From contig MNCI01001846.1 of NCBI GenBank assembly GCA_015680685.1, positions 204,489 through 251,575 of the forward strand: DNA of 47,087 bases, written 5' to 3'. Position 1 is the first letter of the stretch. Every line of letters starts with the position of its first letter. Below the pieces are notes generated by a model that worked only from the letters and a program-made list of their open reading frames with translations, searched no databases and was not told the origin of the DNA. This DNA comes from Gnetum montanum. Its lineage: Eukaryota > Streptophyta > Gnetopsida > Gnetales > Gnetaceae. Below, one piece after another: positions 23,410-32,708 of this stretch. A program made the position numbers and the translations under genes.

Positions 23410-24868
23410 TAGGAGTATCCTTTAGAAGATCATTTGATTGTAGTGGGCTTGTTGATGATGGTTGCTCTTGTGTATAGCACCCTAATCCACTCTTATCATG
23501 TGGACTTCTTCCTTGCCCTAAAACCATCTGAAGGGATTCCTTTCTTTTTACCAGCCTTTCATTTACTAATTTAACATTTGCAATTTCTACTTTGGCCTAT
23601 TCATAAGACAAAGTTAGCTTTTCATTCTTAGTCCTTAGGTCTAAGAGTTACTTAGTAAGGTTAGAAATAGTTAAATTCAACAAGGAGATTTCTTGATCCT
23701 TAGTTTTGACTTGTTTATTTAACTTATTGCAAAGATTTTGAAAAGACAAAAGCTCATTGCATAATAAATCAAACCTCTCATCATCATTAAGATCATCGTC
23801 TAATGAATCAACATCATCATCAGTGAGGATTATGCTAATGAGATGAGAATTTTTTGCATCATCCTTCACCTTTTCCTCACTCTACTTCTCACCATCCCAA
23901 CTTGTATAGAAGTTGGTCTTTTTTATCTTGTTATTGGATCTATTCTTGTGTTGTGTCCTGCTATGGCTAGGATATTTGGAGGCCATATGGCCTCTTCCAC
24001 CACAAATCCAACACTCTATAGAAGAGAAATCAATGTTAGAATTTAAAAAATGTTTACCTCTTTCTTTACCTTAAAATAGATTATACCTTTGCTGATTTGA
24101 CACCTTGCTTCTTCTTGCTATTAATCATTGTAGCTTCCTTGAAAGAAAGGCAATCTCATATTGGTTGCTATCATCATGCTTAATGAGCTTCTTCTCCTTG
24201 GAGGTAGTCTTTAGAGAGATGGATTTTTCTTGGATAGCTCCTTTTCTTATGAGGTTCATTTCATAACCAATGACAGCACTTTGAAGCTCTTAAAATTTTA
24301 GAGTTCAAAAATCTCTAATTTCCTCCATGGTCATGACCTTTGGTTTGAACTCTAGCTACAGTGTTCTAATCATTTTAATGATGACATCACTCTTGGGCAA
24401 ATCTTTACCGATACCGCTAATGGCTACAACAATATCATTTGCACTAGAGAAGTAATCTTTTATTTTCTCACCTTCTTTCATTTTAAGCCTTTCATATTCA
24501 ATTTGCAAAACTAAAAATTTAGATTGTTTGACAATAGAGATTCCTTCATAAGTAGCCTCTAATGTTTGCTAAATTTCTTTGGTCATTTTACATCCTGCTA
24601 CTTTATTAAACTCAAATTTATTCAAACTATAATATAAACAATTTTTGGCTTTTTAGTCAAACATAAACTTATTTTTCTCCTCTTGTGTCCATTTTTTGTA
24701 GGGCTTGATGATTTCAATGAAGATATCTACAGGTGGAGTGTAGCCTTCAAGGATGAACTCCCAAAATTCAAACTCCATAGATTTGAAGAATCCTTGCATC
24801 CTAGCTTTCCAATAGGTGAAGTCAAATCTATCAAACATGGGTGGCTTTGTATAAGATGTTCCCTCCAT
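23410..24868 (-). pseudogene. Ty1/copia gag, truncated
   Basis: The minus strand starts at 24868 with KPPMFDRFDFTYWKARMQGF, the usual copia gag opening (FDGTNYxxWKxRM type). A zinc knuckle at 24014-23973 reads CWICGGRGHMASKYP: the C-x2-C-x4-H-x4-C pattern with the last Cys replaced by Tyr (TGT to TAT). It goes on through an acidic stretch (DDDVDSLDDDLNDDERFDLL) and a Leu-rich coiled segment (KTKDQEISLLNLTISNL) to GQGRSPHDKSGLG, just before the protease would start. Stops TAA and TAG in the last part replace likely Gln codons. Protease, integrase and RT are missing; the sequence ends at the N at 23407. Confidence 0.85.
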
Positions 24869-24905
24869 TGTTCACTCTTGAAGTTGATGACGAAGAAGAG
24901 TACCA

Positions 24906-24918
24906 GGCTACAATACCA
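24906..24918 (-). promoter_or_regulatory. Primer-binding site of the copia element
   Basis: On the minus strand, nine bases after the LTR end, TGGTATTGTAGCC resembles the initiator-Met tRNA primer site TGGTATCAGAGCC with three differences. Confidence 0.7.
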
Positions 24919-24927
24919 CTTAAGGAT

Positions 24928-26174
24928 TGTTGAACTTACAAGGTTGGGGGGATGAATAAGTTTTCCAAATTAAAAATTCTTTGAAACAAAGCACACACCA
25001 AAATTAATGTGGTTTCCCAACTTGGATAGCCCACACTCATAGGGTAGTTCACTAGCACACCTCTAGACTTGTTGCTTTCAAAATGTAGTTTAAAGGATAC
25101 CATACCTTGTACAAGCTATAAGCTCCACTCTAGAGTGATTCGATGTAATGAATCCACTCAACCTTGCAAGATTCAAACAAGCTTAGAATGTGGTTTCCAA
25201 GATCCCACAACCTTTACAACTTGAGCTCCAATTTGGAGTGTTGTGGCGCTACACCAAAACTCAATCCCATAAGATCTTGACAAGATCAAGTAAGATGCCT
25301 TCCCTCAAGAAGCACATCAACCCCATAGGGAAATAAAAGAGAATAATAATTACAATGAATGAATGCAACTAAGTTTGCTGATTCTTGTTCTTTGAGGTGT
25401 AGCTTACTTTGACCAATTACAATAGATAAAAGATAGTATAGTGAGGAACAATAATAAGAGAATTATGATTACAATGATTGCTTAATAATGACACTTGATA
25501 GTACACAATGCTAACTCATTTCCCAATTGAATGAAGTTTTCTTATAGTCGATATATTTTTGAAATCACCTTAGAAGTTGTGCAATGGCTATCTAATGATC
25601 ATTGGAGATGTCTTCTTTGAGCCTGAGATATCTTTTGACATCAAACCTTCATTGTGAAAAGATGTATTCTCCACAGGAAAGACGTCTTTGTGGAGATGTC
25701 TTCATGAAGATGTCTTTCTCACTAGAAAGACATTTGTTGTCTTTCAAAGACGTCTTTGTTTGAGCAACCTTCAATTTGGCTAAGATGTTTGCTATTTCCT
25801 AGAGACGTCAAATGTCTTTCAAAGACATCCTTGTTTGAGCAACCTTCAATTTGGCTAAGATGTTTGCTATTTCCTAGAGATGTCTTTACTGATTTTCCTT
25901 TACTTTGGCAAAGATGTTTGCTATTTCTTGGAGATGTCTTTCTTGAGATTCCTTTGCACTTTGAAATCTTCATTCATTGTCCTTACTCTTGAATTTTCAC
26001 ATGCTTCCTTGAGATCTTGATGATGTCGACTTTGCTTATGAGTTTTTGAATCCTTTGCTCTTGCTCCTAATTTGCTTAGTCCTTGTCCATAATCTTGTCT
26101 TGTAAACACAACACCACACAAACATCCTTTGTTCTCTATTTTCCTTAAGGTTTTAACATACCAAAATTTCAACA
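24928..26174 (-). mobile_element. 5' LTR of the copia element (about 1.25 kb)
   Basis: Ends form a terminal inverted repeat: TGTTGAA at 24928 and TTCAACA at 26168-26174 (plus-strand reading). The PBS and gag follow it on the minus strand. It contains many AAAGACGTCTTT-type palindromes and an internal 75-bp tandem repeat. It lies 15 bp from the PBS of gypsy LTR copy B, so it inserted into the untranslated leader of that older element. No matching 3' LTR is in the window. Confidence 0.8.
25741..25935. repeat. 75-bp tandem repeat inside the copia LTR
   Basis: The unit starting CTTTCAAAGACGTC begins at 25741 and again at 25816 (period 75). A third diverged, shorter copy ends at about 25935 (GCTATTTCCT at 25791 and 25866, GCTATTTCTT at 25920). 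Units contain GACGTC or GACATC palindromes. Confidence 0.88.
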
Positions 26175-26189
26175 CACACAACAAAGAAA

Positions 26190-26209
26190 GTCCTTGGAAA
26201 TGGTGCCAA
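26190..26209 (-). promoter_or_regulatory. Primer-binding site of gypsy LTR copy B
   Basis: The minus strand reads TTGGCACCATTTCCAAGGAC immediately after the LTR end. It matches the Asp-tRNA type site used by Athila/Tat-like plant gypsy elements (TGGCGCCGTTGCCGGGGA) apart from G-to-A changes and one transversion. This fixes the sense strand of the whole LTR family as minus here. Confidence 0.75.
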
Positions 26210-27012
26210 TGATGAGTAGTAGAGTGCCCTCTACACCCAACCATACGATTCACAAGCATGTACACGTGATCTAGTTAAAATTCATGGACCTCTTTAGGAA
26301 TCTTAGGTTTAGATAGCAAAGTTACAATTGATTCTTATCATTGTTTTCCCAATCCTCACTTGTGTTAATTTTATGAGCATGGTTAAATGCAATTAAGACA
26401 AGATATTTCTATTTTTGTTGTTATTTCATATAATTAAAAGAATCAAAAGGATAAAATGATTAAAGTATTAAATTCTAATTAATTATGGAATTAAAGATAA
26501 TCTAAGCTAGTCTAAATGTAGAGCATATGTTCCCACTTTTTGTATCTTGAACGTATACTAATGTTGTTTAGTTACTAAGTATTTATTGCTTAGTGTACCA
26601 AGTATTCATTGCTATGGTTACCAAGTGTTAATATATTATGCTCAAAGTGGTTGTACTCACCTTGCTACAAAATACAATATTAATTTTCTAAGTGGAGAAA
26701 AGTAAAGTGCATGAAAATAAAGTGCTTAAAAGTAAATGTAATGCTAATCCAAGTGTTGCAATGGAAGGAATAAATCTTCATTTTATTGCCATCATGTAGA
26801 GGCATCCAAGTTAATCTTGCACTCGAATGAAATTTTATACAATCAATTTAATCCATGCTACAAGCACTTGAATGTGGATGACATGCACATATTTATAGAT
26901 TTCAGGTGATAATGTGTTAACGTATATCTACCAACACATCCTAGGCTGCGTTAACAAGGTTGCATCAAACAACATGTGTTAATGCAGTTGCCTTACATAT
27001 GGTGTTTTATCA
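26210..27012 (-). mobile_element. Gypsy LTR copy B (5' LTR, about 0.8 kb)
   Basis: Starts TGATGAGTAGTAGAG (plus reading) and ends TTTTATCA at 27012. Collinear with the copies at 27409 and 37427 (ACCCAACCATACGATTCAC and later blocks, 'tcttcattttattgccatc'). TATA box CTATAAATA at about 26889-26898 (minus). Its U3 block between the TATA box and the edge (26912-27012) is made of GTGTTAAC/GCGTTAAC-type words instead of the GATATCGCG words of other copies. Confidence 0.8.
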
Positions 27013-27403
27013 TATGGAAAGTGATCTATGGATAGTATGGGAATAATTGGCTAGCAATATGCATTCATTGTGAAAGGTAATCACATGATTTACTTGGTAA
27101 CATTTGGTAGCAAGACCTCCTTGGAAACTTATGTAGGTTAGATTAATGAGCTAATGGGATCAATAGGAAGATTAGCAATGGATACTATAGGACTACTCCC
27201 ATGTAATGCATTTTCCTTTTGAGATTGAACCTTGGTCACCTGCAACCTAGAAGAGAGATCTTGTTACAAAAACACCAATTCATGAGAAACTTTGTAGATA
27301 TTTTAAGCAAGGTTGTTTAGGATAGAGTTGTAAGTAGGTAAGAATAGTTGAGCAAGTACCAGTATGAGCAGATGATGATGACATAATATTGTGGTGAGGA
27401 ATA
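27013..27403. other. Target region left of the solo LTR
   Basis: No clear gene. The minus strand has an open, Ser/Leu/His-rich stretch up to the solo LTR. It continues beyond the LTR at 28341, so the two sides were once joined. Confidence 0.4.
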
Positions 27404-27408
27404 AAATG

Positions 27409-28335
27409 TGATGAGTGGTGGGTATCCCTACACTCAACCATACGAAACGAGCGTAGCACATGCGATCCGGTCGAACTCCGCAGACTAGATGCCTAAACGC
27501 CGCAAGGAACACTTGGTTAATTAATCATTGTCTTCCCAAACTTACTCGTTATTGTCACGGTGTATGGTTAAGTAAGTTTGAGGTATATGATTTTTTTGGT
27601 ATTTTATGGCTTTTCTCCTATGCTACGAGGTGAAGGGTAGAGAGATTAAAACTAACTCTAACTACGGTACTAAGTCCTAGCGTCAGCATCCGTTCCCACT
27701 TACTGTACACACCCTGAACTATGCAACTGTGGCTACCAAACGCTAATCGTTACTAAGATTACCACACGTAACGCACGTGCTCAAAGCGGTCATACTGAGG
27801 CACTTAACTACTCTAAGTGTGATAAGCAGCTGTTCCTTGGCTAGCCGTACACATCTGTAGATGCTCGTAACCAAGTCGTACTTATCCCATGATCTAGGAG
27901 GAAAGGGTAAGAAGGCCTAATCACGATGAGTAGCTGATTCCTTGATTAGCCGTACACATTCGTCAATGCTCGTAATCAAGTCGTACTCATACCGTGCTAA
28001 CAACATGTAATAAATAACAATAAATAAATCCTATCCATGCACTGCAAGGTATATCCACAAAGATCGTCTTTATTGCCGTACACAACTTGCGTTTAGGTAC
28101 AAAGCTGCTCGAATAAAGATCCGTTCACTTGGGGATTCCTACTACGGGCACATGGGAAACTATTCTATCTCTGGAGTGATCAATCTAACAAAGTTTCGCT
28201 ACTTTATGCCTAGGATGTGGAATAAGGGGAGTGCCGCCTCTTATTTATGTATATGGCGGCTGACCGCGATATCGCGTACGCGATATCGTAGGGGAAGACG
28301 CGATATCGCGACTCATGCGATATCGCATCCCATCA
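27409..28335 (-). mobile_element. Solo LTR copy C with 5-bp target-site duplication
   Basis: A 927-bp LTR from TGATGAGTGG to CGCATCCCATCA, flanked by AAATG on both sides (27404-27408 and 28336-28340). No PBS follows either edge, so it is a solo LTR left by LTR-LTR recombination or a very compact insertion. TATA-like CATAAATAA lies at about 28240-28249 (minus). The U3 block 28262-28335 is built of CGCGATATCGCG words. It is less decayed than the neighbours (more CpG kept), suggesting a younger insertion. Confidence 0.9.
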
Positions 28336-28340
28336 AAATG

Positions 28341-29400
28341 TAAAAATGATGGAAGAGCTAAGAAAACCTATGATGACTGAATTAGGACCACGACAAACAA
28401 GGCTTAAAAATGGTTAAGTGGTGGAATAACACCTTGTACTAATGTTGGGGGAGTAAGATTGATCATAGTTATGATTGGGAAAAGATAGTAGGCTAGATGT
28501 AAGTTAGTCACATGTGGAGCTATGATAGTGGAATTAAGCGAAACAGGTGCTTCAAGAGTACTAGTTTCAAGTATGTGCATGGAAATTGCATTGGTAGAGC
28601 TAATGAGATTTGTATGATGCATAATAGGACTTTTTGGCTGGGAGAAGGAATTTAGATATAGGTAAATAGGACTTTTCAAAATGGAAGCTAATGAGTAGTT
28701 TTGTCATAGGTGATGTGGAAAGGATGGTGCAAGGCTAATGTTGACATTGCATCAATGTCAGTGTTAATGTCAGTTGAGACATTAGAAAATTTTCATTCTC
28801 AAACTTTTTGGGATCACCGAAAATGATGGTCATATGCTAGGTTATGAGCTGGAATGATCCTTGGAGGCATCTAGGAGCTAAAAATATGCCTTTTTGACCT
28901 TGTATTTGAGTAGTTTTGTGCTTAAACTTGGGTGAGACAATGTTGAAGCTACACTTGTCTTAGTCATTGTGGAATCGAAAAAGTGAGTACAACATCACCA
29001 ACCTATTTTGAGGCCTCACCTTGGTATAATACGCATTGAGCCTTTGTTTAACTTACACATATAATCTTTTGTACCTTTTTTTTCTAAAATATACAATGAT
29101 TTTAATTTTATGTAATACCTTCTAATGTAATGTAAATTGTTGAGTGTTATATCAATCATGTGAAAAATACTTTCTTGAGATTTGAAGCATCTTTATAGTT
29201 TACTTTTAAATGTAAATCTCATTGAAAATGCATGAAAAATTCAAATAAATGCAAAAGTGAAAAACTTACCAAAGTATACTATCACCATTTTTATATCATT
29301 AATAGACTACGTGAGATGCACATAAGGCGCTTTGCATGCTAAGTTTGCATGCAAAAATGTGCAATATGCACAGACCAACCAACCATAGAAAATTTACCAT
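28341..29400. other. Target region right of the solo LTR, no recognised gene
   Basis: The minus strand at 28679-28404 is open and rich in Pro, Ser, Thr and Ile (YLNSFSQPKSPIMHHTNL) with no domain I recognise. The rest is AT-rich and noncoding. Confidence 0.4.
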
Positions 29401-29410
29401 GTATTTATAG

Positions 29411-29550
29411 CAGTCAAGGAAGGAGACAAATTCAAAATAAATCCAAAGTATAGAAACAACTTGAAAGTGAAAAGCGTGTACAGTCAAGGAAGGAGACAAA
29501 TTCAAAATAAATCCAAAGTATAGAAACAACCTGAAAGTGAAAAATCTGCA
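29411..29550. repeat. 70-bp tandem duplication
   Basis: The unit starting CAGTCAAGGAAGGAGACAAA begins at 29411 and 29481; the copies differ at only a few positions over 70 bp. It explains the internal repetition of the minus-strand ORFs there, which are not convincing genes. Confidence 0.9.
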
Positions 29551-29803
29551 ACTGAAGCACCTGTGTTAGCAAGTAAAGGATAGTAGCCATGGCGTTTGAA
29601 TGTGACAATGGCAATGAGAACAAGGTGTAAGCAACATAGTATACAAACCCTACCCCATTTTTCCCAACCCAAGACAAAGTAAAACCAGAACTAAAGACAG
29701 CATTTTTCCAAAGCAACCTCCCTCCATCTCGCTTCTCACCAGAAGAAGAAGCAGCCCTCTTTTGGTAAGTTTCCTTTTTTATTGAAAAATAACATAATAT
29801 ATC

Positions 29804-30031
29804 ATGGAGTGTGCGGAAGTGATCACATGGGTAGCCGCTCTCACAGCGCCATATGGTGGAAACTGCTCGGATCGCTTCTGAGGCAGCGATGGAAGCAGCC
29901 TTCACCGAGGGGGCCCGTGGGGTTGCCAATTGTAGGCTGCCTTCCACGGCTGGGTGCAGCACCGCATGCATGCGACCCTCACCCAGTTTACAACCCCATC
30001 ATGTACCTCAATTTGGGTACATCCATCCGTG
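29804..30031 (+). pseudogene. Cytochrome P450 N-terminal fragment
   Basis: Plus strand: ATG at 29804 opens MECAEVITWVAALTA. A one-base shift leads to AIWWKLLGSLLRQRW, together the membrane anchor of a microsomal plant P450. The Pro-rich hinge follows as PSPRGPVGLPIVGCLPRLGA, then PHA and, after a short scrambled piece, YNPIMYLNLGT (family form YGPIMYLxLG). This resembles A-type P450s such as the CYP75 or CYP750 groups; finer placement is not possible. Everything after about residue 75 (I-helix, ExxR, haem-binding Cys) is missing. Stops follow at about 30050. A dead 5' remnant about 0.9 kb from the BAHD fragment on the other strand. Confidence 0.72.
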
Positions 30032-30049
30032 GATGTGAGGAAACGTGAA

Positions 30050-30800
30050 CCGAGTTTACGAAACGTGATAAAGGTACAACAAGAATGGGTGGGTGGAATA
30101 TATGATTAAATTGCAGCAACAATATCAAAACTAATTTTTAAACCAAGAAAATAAAGGTAATGTGGTAAGATTAAAAAAAAATTCCAAGAATTCCTAACTA
30201 TTTAAAAGAGTAAAGTTGAAAATATCTTAAATTAAGAGTAACACATTGAATTTCAAAATATATTGTTAAATTACAGTAACAATAATAATAAAACTAAACT
30301 TATAACCAGGCTCTGTTACACGTTACAAGCATGCTTGAAATATACTTGTTTGAAAATACAACTATTTAAAGATTTGAATCCCTTTTTATGGCAAAAATTT
30401 TCAATTAGAAGCATACGGGCATCAATTTCTAACTCTGCTTTTAATGATTAAAAACTGGGAAAAAACCTATGCTTGCCTCCAAAAATGAATTGGAAAAATC
30501 CAGTGATTAGGAAAACTAGATGAAAAAACAAAGTAGGGTAAAGCCATCTTAGAAACCATTTAATATACTCTTAAAATATATATTTTCCAGCACAATGAAT
30601 GTTTTTAAAGATACTTAAGGGCAAATTCTAACCCTAATGGAAAAGCAGAGGTTAACTCAGCCATGGCAGATGAAAAATCAGATAAATAAATCTGTTATAG
30701 AACTCCAAAAGAAAGAAGCTACACATAATATACAAAAGGCCTATAGAGATTATTGGTAAATTTGTTTTTTTATCTGTTTTTTCTTTCATTTTAATATTTA
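30050..30800. other. AT-rich region between P450 and BAHD fragments
   Basis: No coding frame. I looked on the minus strand for the second BAHD exon (HxxxD and DFGWG motifs) and did not see it here. Confidence 0.5.
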
Positions 30801-30929
30801 TTATATTTTATATTTTAATAAAACACTGAAACCGAATCTACGACTCAACTCAACTCGGGTCAGAATAAAAGATGAACCGGCGGTTAACCATAACGGCAAT
30901 CTGTGGACTTGTAATAAATCATTGGTCAC

Positions 30930-31386
30930 CTGTATCATAAGCAGCGGACAATCTATGATGCTCTCTAACTCAGAGATTGTGTAAAGCGGCTGCTCCCTGC
31001 ACGGAAATGGCGGTTTCAGGTCACCGAAGTCTGCAAGACTAACGTCGGCAGCTTGGGCCTCAATGAAGAGCACTCCCTGTGCGTTGCAGTCTACGCAGAG
31101 CTTCTTCCTGCCGCAGCCTGCCTGCCATGGGATAATAGGGAACCAGGACTTTTGCAAGAGCTTCTTTGATCACTTTTCTTGGATCTCGGCCGTCCATCTC
31201 CGGTTTCTGGTGTTTGCGGTAGAAATGCAGCATCAGAAATGGAACTCTTGCTTTGTCATCCATGTGTGACAATGGCAGAATCTCAGTCGGAGTGGGTTCG
31301 CACGGAGCCACTAGAACTGGGTCCTCGCGCCTCGCGTAGAAGCATAACGCCTTGGTCTCATTATCATTGTCTGATTGGCAATCCAT
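30930..31386 (-). pseudogene. BAHD acyltransferase exon 1
   Basis: BAHD enzymes transfer acyl groups from CoA thioesters to alcohols or amines in the cytosol. The minus strand from ATG at 31386 reads FYARREDPVLVAPCEPTPTE, ILPLSHMDDKARVPFLMLHF, RKVIKEALAKVLVPYYPMAG, then, after a one-base frame shift near 31115, RKKLCVDCNAQGVLFIEAQA, LKPPFPCREQPLYTI and CPLLMIQ. This order matches the N-terminal half of benzyl-alcohol benzoyltransferase-like members. The reading ends at CAG|GTGACC (30930), the place where many BAHD genes have their intron, after the conserved Gln. The HxxxD and DFGWG half is not seen downstream. With the frame shift it is probably a pseudogene; an assembly indel plus a distant exon 2 is the alternative. 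Confidence 0.8.
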
Positions 31387-31490
31387 GGTTACTGTACTCT
31401 GCTTGCTTACACAGATCTACCCTTGCCTACTCTGATTTTTGCTATCGTTTTCCTTCCGACACGGTGCTTGTAGACTCTGTTTGGTTCTCT

Positions 31491-31502
31491 GGATTTATAT
31501 AA
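31491..31502 (-). promoter_or_regulatory. TATA box of the BAHD gene
   Basis: TTATATAAATCC on the minus strand, about 105 bp upstream of the BAHD ATG, at a fitting distance for a plant core promoter plus short 5'UTR. Confidence 0.6.
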
Positions 31503-31940
31503 CAGTTGCATTCCGAATCCATACTCAAAACACGTTCATGAATAGCATGTTACGTAGCCATGAAATACTGGGTTGAAATATCAGCAACAGCAGCACGTAA
31601 AAGAAAATCGTTGATGCAGTAGGTGCCAACCCTACCACTCTAAAAGGTAAAAGCTGATTTCAATTCAGGTCTACGCCGATCCAGTGCGTGTTAAGAATGA
31701 ACGCACAATCCAAGGCAGTTTGCATCCTTGTTTTCCTCACTACGTTTGGGAGTAACGTCATTATTAAAGATAACACAGAAAATATACCGCTCAAACTAAG
31801 TTAGGTGATACATAAAGTCTATGTTAAATAACGGAAGAATATTCTATTAATGGATTGTCATAGTTAGGTTATTCTCTGGCATAATAGTGACGAACATCCA
31901 TGTATGGAAAAATGGCAAAAAGTTCATGTCATTTTTCAGG
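31503..31940. other. Upstream region of the BAHD fragment
   Basis: Noncoding on both strands; no repeats noticed. It may include the promoter. Confidence 0.4.
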
Positions 31941-32708
31941 AATCATGATAAAACAAGCTAGAGATAGTACCTAAGGAATCTAAAGTTAGCATACATAGTG
32001 ATGTAAGCTATGCCATGTAGTTCCATGGTAATCATTTAAATAATGTAAAATGTTTCATTATTATTTATATCTCTTTTCTTCTTATATTCTCCTAATAATA
32101 TTTTCTTTGATCTTAAACTTTACAATTTTACTTGTAATAGGATGTCACACCCAATTGTATTTAAGGCACAGTATATGATAAAATTTTTATTTTGTAAACT
32201 CATATGCCGAACATAATATATAAATACAATACACATGTTAAATTTAAAACATATCTTCATTAGTAAGATTCGTGTTTTAAGTATAATTTATAAACACGAT
32301 CTAAACCCATCTTTAGATATATAGCAAATGAGAAACTTTCATAGAACCTAAAAAAAATATAGCATTGTCATAGATTACAAAAAAGTAACTGGCAACTTAC
32401 AAGCTATAACCAATCACTCAAAGGAATCCTAATAAAACAAGCAAGAGATAGTACCTAAGCAATCTAAAGTTAGGATACTAAGTGGTAAGTTATGCCATGT
32501 AGTTTCATTACAATAATTTATCTAATGTCAAATATTTCATTGTTATTTATATCTCTTCTTTTCCTATTCTCTTAATTCTATTCTCTTTGATCTAAAACTT
32601 TACAATTTTATTTGTAATAGGTTGTCACACCCAATTACATATTATATGATAAGATTTTTATTTTGTAAACTCATATGTTGAACATAATATGTAAATACAA
32701 TACACATA
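31941..32708. repeat. Pair of about 290-bp direct repeats, TRIM-like
   Basis: 31941-32236 and 32425-32708 are clearly homologous over their whole lengths (shared phrases AGAGATAGTACCTAAG, TATGCCATGTAGTT, TTTACAATTTTA, AATAGG-TGTCACACCCAAT), separated by 188 bp. The arrangement resembles a small non-autonomous LTR element (TRIM). No PBS or clear TG..CA ends were found, and the copies differ at many sites. The right end sits exactly where the gypsy pol reading at 32709 breaks off. Confidence 0.7.

Noticed and set aside
23960-24046. Plus-strand ORF around 23843-24046 as a small membrane protein
   Set aside because: Antisense to the copia gag zinc knuckle, which is strongly supported.
28264-28330. 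CRISPR-like regular palindromic repeats (GCGATATCGC) in LTR copies A, C and D
   Set aside because: They are in LTR U3 regions of a plant element with no constant-length spacers; not a CRISPR array.
29432-29971. Minus-strand ORF of 179 codons
   Set aside because: One end overlaps the P450 fragment in antisense and the other is the 70-bp tandem repeat; no domain recognised.
31063-31502. Plus-strand ORFs of 68 and 107 codons
   Set aside because: Shadows antisense to the BAHD exon, which has clear family motifs on the minus strand.
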